A DNA stretch of 64,000 nucleotides, taken from assembly GCA_049324535.1 (NCBI GenBank), contig JBMOOG010000001.1, positions 62,001-126,000 of the forward strand, given 5' to 3'. Below the pieces are notes generated by a model, which was not told the DNA's origin, did no database searches, and saw only the letters and a list, made by a program, of their open reading frames with translations. Each line of letters starts with the position of its first letter. The first letter of the stretch is position 1. The translations under genes and the position numbers were made by a program. The DNA comes from JBMOOG01 sp049324535 (lineage in GTDB: Bacteria > Pseudomonadota > Alphaproteobacteria > Rhodobacterales > Rhodobacteraceae). Shown here piece after piece: positions 18,523-26,548 of the stretch.

Positions 18523-19434
18523 ATGAGCACAGAGCGCATCTCGGTCGTCATTCCCCATCTCAACCAGCCCGAGTTCCTCGATCGCTGCCTTGCGTCGCTG
18601 TTTGCGGGGCGGCGGGTGCCGGACGAGGTTTTCGTCGTGGACAACGGGTCGCGCGCCCTGCCGACCGAGGTCTGCGCCCGCTATCCGGGGGTGCGCCTGA
18701 TGTCGGAGGGCACCCCGGGCCCCGGTCCGGCGCGCAACGCCGGCGTGGCGGCGAGTTCGGGTTCGATCCTGGCCTTCATCGATGCCGACTGCCTGGCCGA
18801 TCCGGCCTGGCTGGCCGAGGCCGAGGCGGCGATGGCCGACCCGGAGGCCACCATCCTGGGCGGCGATGTCCGCATCGCCTGCTCGGACCCGGACCGGCCG
18901 ACGATGCTTGAAGCCTACGAATGCATCTACGCCTACCGCATGGACCGCTACATCGCGCGCGAGGGCTTCACCGGCACCGGAAACCTGGTGGTGCGGCGGG
19001 CCGTACTCGGGGATGTCGGGCCTTTCGCGGGCATCGGCGTGGCCGAAGACCGTGACTGGGGTCAGCGCGCCACCGCAAAAGGCTACCGGATCCGCTATGT
19101 GCCGGGGATGCGCGCCTATCACCCGGCCCGGACCGAGTTTTCCGAACTGTTCCAGAAATGGGACCGGCACATGGCGCATGATTTCGTGACGGCGCGCACC
19201 CGGCGGGGCGGGCGCCTGAAGTGGGCGGTGAAGATGGCGGCGATGGGCGTTTCGCCGCTGGCCGAGCTGCCCCGCGTCCTGACCAGCGACCGGATCCGCG
19301 GCGCGCGCAGCCGGGCGCTGGCCTTCGCGGCGCTGGTGCGGATCCGGCTCTATCGCGCGGGCACGATGGCCTGGCTTCTGGCCGGAGGCGATCCGGCCGT
19401 GCTGTCGGGCCGATGGAACCGGGCCAGGGCCTGA
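18523..19434 (+). CDS. Family 2 glycosyltransferase
   Basis: This 303-residue GT-A enzyme has the nucleotide-sugar-binding start ISVVIPHLNQPEFLDRCLAS, VDNGSRALP and the metal-binding DAD motif in AFIDADCLADP. An acceptor-side EDRDWGQRATAKGYRI loop follows. The C-terminal 80 residues contain a basic amphipathic or membrane-associated stretch. ATG 18523 is preferred over upstream starts because the catalytic fold begins at once and GGCAGG precedes it. It should add a sugar to a surface polysaccharide. It is convergent with the pyruvyltransferase operon. Donor and acceptor are not readable. Confidence 0.85.
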   Translation: MSTERISVVIPHLNQPEFLDRCLASLFAGRRVPDEVFVVDNGSRALPTEVCARYPGVRLMSEGTPGPGPARNAGVAASSGSILAFIDADCLADPAWLAEAEAAMADPEATILGGDVRIACSDPDRPTMLEAYECIYAYRMDRYIAREGFTGTGNLVVRRAVLGDVGPFAGIGVAEDRDWGQRATAKGYRIRYVPGMRAYHPARTEFSELFQKWDRHMAHDFVTARTRRGGRLKWAVKMAAMGVSPLAELPRVLTSDRIRGARSRALAFAALVRIRLYRAGTMAWLLAGGDPAVLSGRWNRARA

Positions 19435-19441
19435 CCGGCGC

Positions 19442-20626
19442 CTACAGCCGCTTGCGACGGATGATCCCCTCGATCAGCGCGCCCAGCGCCGCCTCGTAGC
19501 GGCCGAGCTTCTCGAGGCCAAGGGCGAAGGCGGCGCGGGCCTCGGCCGCCAGCGTGGCGCGGTCGTCGTAGCCCGCAAGGATGCGCGCGCGGATCGAGTC
19601 GGCCGGTTCCGAGGTGCAGTCCACGGTGCGCGCATAGCCCAGGCTTCCGAAGAGGCCCTCGAACTTGCGGCTGTAGGCCATGGGCACGACGGGTACGCCC
19701 GACGAGAAGGCGGCAACGCAGGCGTGCATCCGGGCCCCGGCGAAGAAGTCCATCCCGGCAATGTAGGTCTTGGCCTCGGAGGGGCTGGCAAAGGCCGGCG
19801 CGAGGACCGTGCCGGGAAACTCGGCGGCGAGCGCCTCGGAGGCGCGGTAGTCGTCCTCGCCCTGGAGCGGGCCGGACCGGACGATGACATGCGGCACCAG
19901 GTGCACCTCCGCCCCGCGCGCCTGGAAATCGCGGATCAGGTCGCGGATCAGCGCCGGGTAATCCATCCGGAGGCCGAATTCGTTCTTGCCGGTGTAGCCG
20001 CCGCCCATCAAGAGCCCCGAGACGTTGATCCCAACGCGCGGCGGTCCGGCCGGGCGCGACGGCGGCGGGGCATAGGGCAGCCGCAGCGCCACGTCCGACG
20101 CCTCGACGATCTCGCGGCGCAGGCCCATGGCCCGCGCGGCCTCGGTCGAGAGCCGGTCGCGCGTGGCGACGATCGCGCAGAGCCGCATGGTAAGCCGGGC
20201 GGCCAGGGACGAGAGGCGCCTGCGGAAGGGGCCGATGGTCTGCGGGGCCATGACCAGCGGTGTACCTGCCAGGTGGGTCAGGTATTTCAGCAGGAACATG
20301 CGGTTCAGCCGGCGCGACCCGTAGATGTCGGCGAAGCTGTCGCCGCCGCCGACGTCGATCACCAGATCGGCCCGCCGCGCCTGGGCGAAATAGCCCGAGG
20401 GCCGCACCATCGCCTTGCCGTCGAGGTCCACGACCCGGATGTCCGGCCCCGAGACATAGGGCGGCCGCGGGTCCTTCCAGTCCATGATCGTGATCTCGAT
20501 CGCATGCCCGAGCGCCTGTCCGATTCGCCGCAGGATTTCCACTTCGGAAACAGTAAGCGCGCCAACCCCCAGATTGTCCGAGCGGGTCGAATGCAGGATC
20601 AGGCAGATGCGGACGGGTCGCGTCAT
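19442..20626 (-). CDS. Polysaccharide pyruvyl transferase family protein
   Basis: The 394-residue protein has the WcaK/CsaB-type fold: an N-terminal SDNLGVGALTVSEVEILRRIG, a GGGDSFADIYG loop, TIGPF, and the C-terminal DFFAGARMHACVAAFSSGVPVVPMAYSRKF block that binds phosphoenolpyruvate. It probably adds ketal pyruvate to an exopolysaccharide sugar. ATG 20626 is used, but GTG 20656 overlaps the stop of the upstream gene as GTGA and is a plausible coupled start. Its partner upstream is the F420-dehydrogenase-beta-like protein, a pairing common in polysaccharide clusters. Confidence 0.85.
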   Translation of the reverse strand: MTRPVRICLILHSTRSDNLGVGALTVSEVEILRRIGQALGHAIEITIMDWKDPRPPYVSGPDIRVVDLDGKAMVRPSGYFAQARRADLVIDVGGGDSFADIYGSRRLNRMFLLKYLTHLAGTPLVMAPQTIGPFRRRLSSLAARLTMRLCAIVATRDRLSTEAARAMGLRREIVEASDVALRLPYAPPPSRPAGPPRVGINVSGLLMGGGYTGKNEFGLRMDYPALIRDLIRDFQARGAEVHLVPHVIVRSGPLQGEDDYRASEALAAEFPGTVLAPAFASPSEAKTYIAGMDFFAGARMHACVAAFSSGVPVVPMAYSRKFEGLFGSLGYARTVDCTSEPADSIRARILAGYDDRATLAAEARAAFALGLEKLGRYEAALGALIEGIIRRKRL

Positions 20627-20652
20627 GGGGTCAGGGGCTTCTTCGCTGGGAA

Positions 20653-21921
20653 TCACGGGCGCGGCCGGGGCGGAAGGCGCCGGAACATGCCAAGGAAATT
20701 GCGCAGGATCACCCGGGCCGACCCGTGGCGCATGGCGGCCCAGAGACGCAGGCCGCGATAGCGGGGCACCGGCCGCCCGGCGAGGCGCAGCGCCGCGAGC
20801 CGGGCGAGCACCACGCTGCGACGGAAGACCTGGCCGGGCTGCATGCGGGCAATTCCGTCGGTGTCGAAAGGTCGGGTGGCGATGGCGCCGGCGCGTTCGA
20901 CCTCGGCCATGAGGGCCTGGCCCAGCGGGGTGCGCGCGACGATCAGGCTTGCGCCTTCGGCCTCCTCGAAGACCGGATAGCCGTCGGCGTCGGCCTCCCA
21001 GGCGTCGGCGCAGACGAGGTCGGCCGACATGCCCGATCCGTCGGCGCAGATCTTGCAGCGGTGCTGGATGTGCCGGGTCAGGATCTTGCCCCAGCTGTCG
21101 TTGTAGCTCATCGAGCGTTCGCCGCCGTCCTTCAGGGTCGCGGTCGCGCGGCCGGGCCAGCCGTTGCCGCGAAACCGGAAGGCGGCGGTGCTGTCCAGGT
21201 CGGTGCCCAGCGCCTTCAGCACCTCCCGCCCGCCGGCATGGCTGGGGATTCCGGCGCAGAAGAAGGACAGGATGACCGGTACGGCGGCTGCGACCGCGGA
21301 GTCGCGCTGGGCGATGGCGCGCAGGGCGGCCGCGTCGCAGGGCTTGCCGACGAAGGCGTAGCGCCGTCCGTCCGCGATGCGGGCAAGCAGGCCGTCCAGA
21401 GGCGCGGACGGGGCGTAGCGCGACCCGGCGGCGCGGGCGACCGCCTCCGGGGTGTCGCTGACCACGGTCGCATTGCCGATCGCAAGATCCGGATCGGCTG
21501 CGGTCTGGATGACCGCATCGACGGCCCCGCTGCGCAGAAGATGGGCGAGAACCGCCGAAAGGACGCCACCCGACGACGCGCCGTGCCGAAGGGCATCCTC
21601 GGTCGCCCATCCGGTCCGCGTCGCGATCACCGGACCCCAGAGATCCGATTCCGGCCGCCCCCCGGCCTCGACGGCGAGGCCCAGTCCGGGGCAGACCGCC
21701 GCGATCATCGCGTCCTCATCGGGGCTGAGCGGGCGCCGGACCTCGGGGCGCAGGTATCCGGGCGGTGCCACGGTCATGCGGATGCTGTCGGGTGCAAGCG
21801 CTGCGCAGGCCCCGCATCCGGCGCAGAGACTGCCCCTTGCCACGCGGTCCAGACAGGACGGATTCTGCCGCATCTGCTCTGCCATTCGCGTTGTCGGACC
21901 TGCCTTGTGCGGTTTCGCCAC
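20653..21921 (-). CDS. Coenzyme F420 hydrogenase/dehydrogenase beta-subunit-like protein
   Basis: This 422-residue protein has an N-terminal iron-sulfur-like motif (SLCAGCGACAALAP), the beta-subunit N domain with HGASSGGVLSAVL, and the C-terminal domain with FVGKPCDAAALRA, FFCAGIPS and ADLVCADAWEADADGYP. Homologues occur in methanogen F420 enzymes and, as here, beside pyruvyltransferases in bacterial polysaccharide clusters, where the role is unproven. The fourth Cys expected in the CxxCxxCxxxCP motif is Ala. The GTG start at 21921 is uncertain; ATG 21885 is an alternative. It is the first gene of a leftward pair, divergent from the sulfotransferase-like gene. Confidence 0.82.
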   Translation of the reverse strand: MAKPHKAGPTTRMAEQMRQNPSCLDRVARGSLCAGCGACAALAPDSIRMTVAPPGYLRPEVRRPLSPDEDAMIAAVCPGLGLAVEAGGRPESDLWGPVIATRTGWATEDALRHGASSGGVLSAVLAHLLRSGAVDAVIQTAADPDLAIGNATVVSDTPEAVARAAGSRYAPSAPLDGLLARIADGRRYAFVGKPCDAAALRAIAQRDSAVAAAVPVILSFFCAGIPSHAGGREVLKALGTDLDSTAAFRFRGNGWPGRATATLKDGGERSMSYNDSWGKILTRHIQHRCKICADGSGMSADLVCADAWEADADGYPVFEEAEGASLIVARTPLGQALMAEVERAGAIATRPFDTDGIARMQPGQVFRRSVVLARLAALRLAGRPVPRYRGLRLWAAMRHGSARVILRNFLGMFRRLPPRPRP

Positions 21922-22086
21922 CGGGGTCCATAAGCCCTAATCCCGACGATTGTGCCAGCCCTCTAAACGGGAATCTTGACGGCACAAAGGCAGCAGTCGA
22001 CAAGCAAACAGGCTGCGGCCGCAAAACAAGGTTGCCCCGGTAGCGCGTGCGATTGCAGGTTGAGTGACGATGGATCGGGACGGGTG

Positions 22087-23001
22087 ATGGGCAAGGATCT
22101 GGTTTTTCACATCGGCTATCACAAGACGGCCACCACCTGGATGCAGGGGCTGTTCTTCGTGCCGGCGCATGGCTTCCGCCAGCTTGCCAACCATCGCGAG
22201 GTCTTCGCCCATATCGTCGCGCCGCACGGCCTGCTGTTCGACCCGCGCCCGATGCAGACGCTTCTGGCCGAGCGGATGGCGGCGGTCGCGGACGGCGAGG
22301 TCCCGATCGTGTCGTCGGAGATCCTGTCGGGGCACCCGTTCCACGGCGGCCGCGAGAACGAGGTCTATGCCCAGCGGATCAAGGCGATTGCGCCCGACGC
22401 GCGGATCCTGGTGTCGATCCGCGCGCAGCTGCGCATCTTGCCTTCGGTCTACATGCAGTACGTGCTGCGCGGCGGTACCATGCCCTATGACCGCTTCTTC
22501 GAGGGCACCGACGAACCCGGATACTTCGGCTTTTCGCCCGCGCATTTCGAGTATGACCGGCTGATCGCGCTTTACCGCGATCTTTTCGGTGCCGATCGCG
22601 TGCATGTCCTGACGCAGGAGAGCCTGCGCAAGGACATGGCTGGAGCCGCGGCGCGGATCGCGGCGGAGCTCGGGGCGGACCGCTACGCCGGGCTGACGCC
22701 CGAGGCCCGGCGCGTCTATGCGCCAAGCTATCCCGAATACGCCGCGCCGGTCCTGCGCCGGGTGAACCATGTCCAGCGCAGCACGGTGAACCCCTGGCCG
22801 ATCGTGTCCTTCGGCTACACGCCGGCGGGGCTTTATCGCGTTGCGGGCTGGGCCCTTCGCCAGCCGCCGTTCTCGACGCTCTTCGGCCATCGCAAGCCGG
22901 TCAGCGACTACATCCGCAAGCGGTTCACGGGCCACTTCGCGGCCAGCAATGCCCGGCTGTCGGCGATGGTTCCGGGGCTCGACCTGTCGGAATACGCCTG
23001 A
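22087..23001 (+). CDS. Sulfotransferase-like P-loop protein
   Basis: The 304-residue protein opens with LVFHIGYHKTATTWMQ, the phosphosulfate-binding loop of PAPS-dependent sulfotransferases (Lys-Thr followed by Thr-Thr). An SIRAQLRILPSVYMQYVL segment resembles the 3'-phosphate-binding region, whose Arg and Ser are present. Family members in polysaccharide clusters sulfate sugars. ATG 22087 is chosen because the fold starts immediately and GGGACGGG lies upstream. It shares a 165-bp divergent region with the F420-like gene and ends 6 bp from the convergent spike-fibre-like gene. The fold is fairly certain; the acceptor is unknown. Confidence 0.78.
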   Translation: MGKDLVFHIGYHKTATTWMQGLFFVPAHGFRQLANHREVFAHIVAPHGLLFDPRPMQTLLAERMAAVADGEVPIVSSEILSGHPFHGGRENEVYAQRIKAIAPDARILVSIRAQLRILPSVYMQYVLRGGTMPYDRFFEGTDEPGYFGFSPAHFEYDRLIALYRDLFGADRVHVLTQESLRKDMAGAAARIAAELGADRYAGLTPEARRVYAPSYPEYAAPVLRRVNHVQRSTVNPWPIVSFGYTPAGLYRVAGWALRQPPFSTLFGHRKPVSDYIRKRFTGHFAASNARLSAMVPGLDLSEYA

Positions 23002-23007
23002 GCCGGG

Positions 23008-24975
23008 TCAGAGCCCGTATCCGATCCCCAGCGCCGGATCATCACCCCCCGACACCCGCAGCCGAGCACCCAGAGGCCCCGGGTGCGTGGTGTCGCCCTG
23101 GTAATAGGTGGTGTCGGCCGCGTCGGTGCTGTCGAGAAACACGCTCTGCCCCTGGTCGGTGATCCGGTCCGTGGACAGCACGGAGACCCGCCCCTCGTGG
23201 GGTCCGCCGGCCCCGGCGCCGACATCCGTCAGGAACTGCGGGGCCCGGAGCAGGGCACGATAGGGGTCGATCCGGGCCTGGAGGGTCGGCGCCGAGGCGA
23301 TGTTCGCCATCACGCGCACCGTCCATCCGCGCTGGAGAACGCCGGTCGTGGCCGTGTTCAGGTAGGCCACGACATTGGCGTAGTGCTGGGTTTCGGTCTG
23401 CGAGGCCATGTCGTTGCGTCCGATCTCGAAGGCCAGGACGTTCTGGCCGGGCAGCTTGTAGAGGGGCCAGCCGGTGGCGGCGTCGCGTCGGGTCACGAGA
23501 TTGGACACCTGAGCGCCGGAACTCGCCATGTTGACCACCCGCCAGTTGGCCGGAATCCGGCCCTGTCCCGGTTCCGAGAGGACCATGCCCGCGCTCTGGC
23601 CGCTGGTCACGGTCCCGGTTCCCTGGGTGATCGAGTCGCCCTCGAGGACGATCTGGTGCTCGAGGGCCGGGATGGCCCAGTGCGCGACGAGGGCCGCGGC
23701 GACGGCATCGCCTTCGGCATTGGTCAGTCCACGGTCGAAGACGACCAGTTCGTAGAGATCGAACATGCCCCAGCCGGTCCCCGACTGCGCGTTTCGGCCG
23801 ATCTCGGCGCCCGCCGGCGCGACGGCGGTCGAGGTCTGGCTCAGGGCCGCCGCGCGGGTGTTGATCCAGAGCCGCATCCCGCCGTTCGCCGTGGTCCGCG
23901 AACAGGCCCCGAGCACCTGCATCTGCGACCCGGCGATCATCCAGGCCGCGTTCGCCGCGTCCGAGGTGCCCGCGCGGCTGGCGCAGCGGACCGAGGGGGC
24001 GCCGTTGCTGGCCAGCGCCACGTCGAGCGTCGCGTTGCCGGTCGAGACGTTGGTACCCGCCCCGCGGTTGCCCAGCGACAGGATGGCGTTCATGGTGATG
24101 TTGCGGTGCATCCGGCCCACGAAGAACACGGTCACGTCCCGGGTGTTGGCCACGAAGCTGGTCGGCACGTCGAGGAACTCGGCCCCTTCGAACCGCCAGA
24201 AGCTGCGTCCCAGGGGATCGGTCATCGCCAGCGGTCCCAGCGCCCCGGCGCCCGCGGTGACGGTGGGTCCGGAGAGCCCGGTGGCCGACTGCACGCGCCC
24301 GCCGGAGAGCGTGGTCACCGCAAGACCCGCATGCCAGCGGGCCGCCGGCGCGACCGGAAGTGCCGCGGCGCTGGGCGCCGGGGCAAGCGTCGCGGTGACG
24401 GTCCGGGACAGCGTGACCCCGCCCGAGTTGACGGCGCGCGCCCGCAGGGCCAGCTCGCCGCCGGGCTCTCCGGCGCTGTCCCAGTCAAGCCCCGCCAGCT
24501 CGCCCGACCGGTCCGCGCCGTCCAGCGTGAAGAGGTCGAGGCTGAGGGCCGACGGAACATCGGTTGCGCCAAGCGCGAGATGAACGGTGTCGCCCGCCGT
24601 GAAGGCCGTGCCCCCCAAGGAGGGCTCCGTCGCAAAGACCGGCGCCGGCCAGGTGACGGCGACCGAGGCGGCCTGCGACACGCTTCCCCCCGGCCCGGTG
24701 GCGGTTGCCGCCAGGACGAGGGTCTGGAGGTCATCGGCCGCGACCGGCACATAGACCTGTCCCTCGGTCACGCCGGACACGAGCACCGCGGCCCCCCGGC
24801 GCAACTCGGCGGTGACGGTGCCGCCGCTGGCCGTACCCGGGTGCAGGGTCAGGGGCGCGCCGATCCGGCCCGAGCCGTCGATCGCGGGCGGCTGGATGAA
24901 GACCGGGGCGGGCGGACCCCCCTGCGGCTGTGCAGGCCGGACCGGCCGGAGTGGCATTCCGAGGGCAAGCGTCAT
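23008..24975 (-). CDS. Large LamG-like/SGNH protein, resembling a GTA-type spike fibre
   Basis: The 655-residue protein starts with a short hydrophobic MTLALGMPLRP and a Pro-rich stretch, then two Ig/cadherin-like beta segments (about 30-210). A concanavalin/LamG-like domain follows (about 215-420; RSFWRFEGAEFLDVPTS, VFFVGRMHRNITM, WINTRAAALSQTS). The C-terminus is an SGNH hydrolase (about 430-655) with GDSITQGTG (catalytic Ser), a Gly block, IGRNDM (Asn) and GDTTHPGP (His). There is no classical signal peptide. Architecture and N-terminus recall the sugar-binding spike proteins paired with Rcc01079-type bases, and such a base gene lies 4.6 kb away. It may bind or deacetylate capsule; that link is inference. 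Confidence 0.68.
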   Translation of the reverse strand: MTLALGMPLRPVRPAQPQGGPPAPVFIQPPAIDGSGRIGAPLTLHPGTASGGTVTAELRRGAAVLVSGVTEGQVYVPVAADDLQTLVLAATATGPGGSVSQAASVAVTWPAPVFATEPSLGGTAFTAGDTVHLALGATDVPSALSLDLFTLDGADRSGELAGLDWDSAGEPGGELALRARAVNSGGVTLSRTVTATLAPAPSAAALPVAPAARWHAGLAVTTLSGGRVQSATGLSGPTVTAGAGALGPLAMTDPLGRSFWRFEGAEFLDVPTSFVANTRDVTVFFVGRMHRNITMNAILSLGNRGAGTNVSTGNATLDVALASNGAPSVRCASRAGTSDAANAAWMIAGSQMQVLGACSRTTANGGMRLWINTRAAALSQTSTAVAPAGAEIGRNAQSGTGWGMFDLYELVVFDRGLTNAEGDAVAAALVAHWAIPALEHQIVLEGDSITQGTGTVTSGQSAGMVLSEPGQGRIPANWRVVNMASSGAQVSNLVTRRDAATGWPLYKLPGQNVLAFEIGRNDMASQTETQHYANVVAYLNTATTGVLQRGWTVRVMANIASAPTLQARIDPYRALLRAPQFLTDVGAGAGGPHEGRVSVLSTDRITDQGQSVFLDSTDAADTTYYQGDTTHPGPLGARLRVSGGDDPALGIGYGL

Positions 24976-25078
24976 GGATCGAACCTCCGCTGGACAGGTG
25001 CGGCAGGCTAGGATCGTACGCAGGCCGTTGCCCGATCCGCCTGTCCCGCGCGCGGGCCGGCAACGGATCGCCGGGGGA

Positions 25079-25720
25079 TCAACCCTCGCACGTCGCTCCG
25101 GCGACGCGGCCGAGATAGGACACCAGCGCGGGCAGGATCACGGCCTCGGCGGCGGCGTCGGACGGGTGAAGCCCGTCCGGCAGGGCCGCACCGAGATCGT
25201 CGAGCCGCGCCCAGCGCGGCGCAAGATCGACAAGGCCCAGATCACCACGCTCGGCAAGCGAGCGGTAGTCGCGGTTGTGGGCCGCGAGCCGGGGCCTCTG
25301 CAACCTCCGTGCAAGCCCGTTCACCGGGTTCATCGTCATCAGAACGAGACGAGCGCCGGGAAGCGCGGCCGCGAGCCGGTCGGTCAGTTCCGCCGTCAGC
25401 CGCGCGGACGTCGCGGCGCTCGGCCCGTCGAGGATATCGGCATCGTTCGTCGCGAATTCGATCAGGACGATGTCGGGGGCGGCGGCAACCGCGGCGTCCA
25501 ACCGGGCCAGGCCCCAGCGGATGTCGGCGCCGGGTTCGGCCAGGCGGATGATCCCGACCGTCCGTCCGAGGCACCGGGTCAACATGCGTGCCGCCCGGTC
25601 GGGCCACGCGGTCCCCGCGCTGAGGCTGGTCCCCATGACGAGGATGGTCAGCGGATCGGCCGACACCGGCAAGGGCGCCACGGCGCGGTCCTGCGGCTGC
25701 GGGGGCTCGCGCTCCGTCAC
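25079..25720 (-). CDS. SGNH/GDSL-type hydrolase with a probable upstream signal anchor
   Basis: From GTG 25720 the product has 213 residues with SGNH blocks: MGTSLSAGTAWP (Ser), EPGADI (Gly), ATNDADI (Asn) and LPDGLHPSD (Asp/His). It should deacetylate an exopolysaccharide. The same frame is open upstream to 25786 and there encodes a hydrophobic signal-anchor-like run ([20 protein letters not shown]), but with no ATG, GTG or TTG; the first codon after the acetyltransferase stop is CTG, overlapping it as CTGA. Either CTG is used, adding 22 residues, or the sequence has an error. The gene follows the acetyltransferase closely. Confidence 0.75.
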   Translation of the reverse strand: MTEREPPQPQDRAVAPLPVSADPLTILVMGTSLSAGTAWPDRAARMLTRCLGRTVGIIRLAEPGADIRWGLARLDAAVAAAPDIVLIEFATNDADILDGPSAATSARLTAELTDRLAAALPGARLVLMTMNPVNGLARRLQRPRLAAHNRDYRSLAERGDLGLVDLAPRWARLDDLGAALPDGLHPSDAAAEAVILPALVSYLGRVAGATCEG

Positions 25721-25782
25721 CGCAAGGAAACTTGTGGCGGCCAGCGCGACCAGAGCGGCGACCGCGGCAAGGCCCCGCCGCG

Positions 25783-26298
25783 TCAGGTGAGACCTGCCTC
25801 GGCCAGGGAGGCCTCGGTCGCGTCGGCGTTCAGGAACCGTCCGTATTCGCCCACCTCGATGTCCGACCGCAGGATGCGCGCGGGATTGCCGGCGACCAGC
25901 GATCGCGGCGGCACCGATTTCGTGACCACCGAGCCGGCCCCGATCACGCAGTTGTCGCCGATCTCGACACCCGGCAGGATCAGGCTCCGGCCGCCGATGA
26001 AGCAGTTGGCGCCGATGCGGGTGTGGACATAGAGTCCGCGCGTCCGGTCATGGGTCAGGATCCGCGACTCGAAGGCGAGGTAGCTTCGGGCGCCGACGTG
26101 CACGCCGATCGGAAAGGTCCGGTCGAGCTTTGCGGACATCGACAGCTGGGCGGTCGGATGGATGTCCATCCCCCAGACGTGCACAAGCCACCAGCGGCGC
26201 ACGCCCACGATCGCGTTACGCAGCCCGGCCAGCCGGTTCAGGCCGCGCTTCCTTGCCTTGGCGTGCGGCGTCGCCGCGATCTGGCCATCCATCACCAA
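25783..26298 (-). CDS. Hexapeptide-repeat acyltransferase (maltose/serine acetyltransferase-like)
   Basis: This 171-residue protein has a basic helical N-terminus (about 1-45) followed by left-handed beta-helix repeats. These include [26 protein letters not shown] (split by turns) and [26 protein letters not shown], the standard acetyltransferase C-terminus. Such enzymes O-acetylate surface polysaccharides or nodulation-type sugars. It is paired with the SGNH hydrolase, giving possible acetylation and deacetylation of the same polymer. It is divergent from the polymerase-like gene across about 250 bp. The specific acceptor cannot be stated. Confidence 0.82.
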   Translation of the reverse strand: MVMDGQIAATPHAKARKRGLNRLAGLRNAIVGVRRWWLVHVWGMDIHPTAQLSMSAKLDRTFPIGVHVGARSYLAFESRILTHDRTRGLYVHTRIGANCFIGGRSLILPGVEIGDNCVIGAGSVVTKSVPPRSLVAGNPARILRSDIEVGEYGRFLNADATEASLAEAGLT

Positions 26299-26548
26299 CC
26301 CCGAATCTTCCGCGACAGACTAGGCCACGATCGCCCGCGTTGGAAATCGCAAGGTCGGGCGGGATGGGTCGCAGGCCGGAGTCCGGTGCAAATTCGGCTC
26401 CACTTGCGGTTGAAATGCAACAATCCGGCGACGGTCGCGGTTTCGTGTGCGTCCGGGAAACGCCTGCGCCGGTGTGGGACTCGCCGCAGGGGCAGAAATC
26501 CGCTATGGCCATGGCGAAGTCCGGCGGCATCGTAAGGAAGTACTGCGC
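26299..26548. promoter_or_regulatory. Divergent intergenic region between acetyltransferase and polymerase-like genes
   Basis: These 250 bp separate two divergent polysaccharide genes and must contain both promoters. There is a TTGC/GCAA dyad (TTGCGGTTGAAATGCAA) about 130 nt before the polymerase gene and a related GTGCAAATT just upstream. These are possible regulator sites. No confident -35/-10 pair was identified. Confidence 0.3.
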
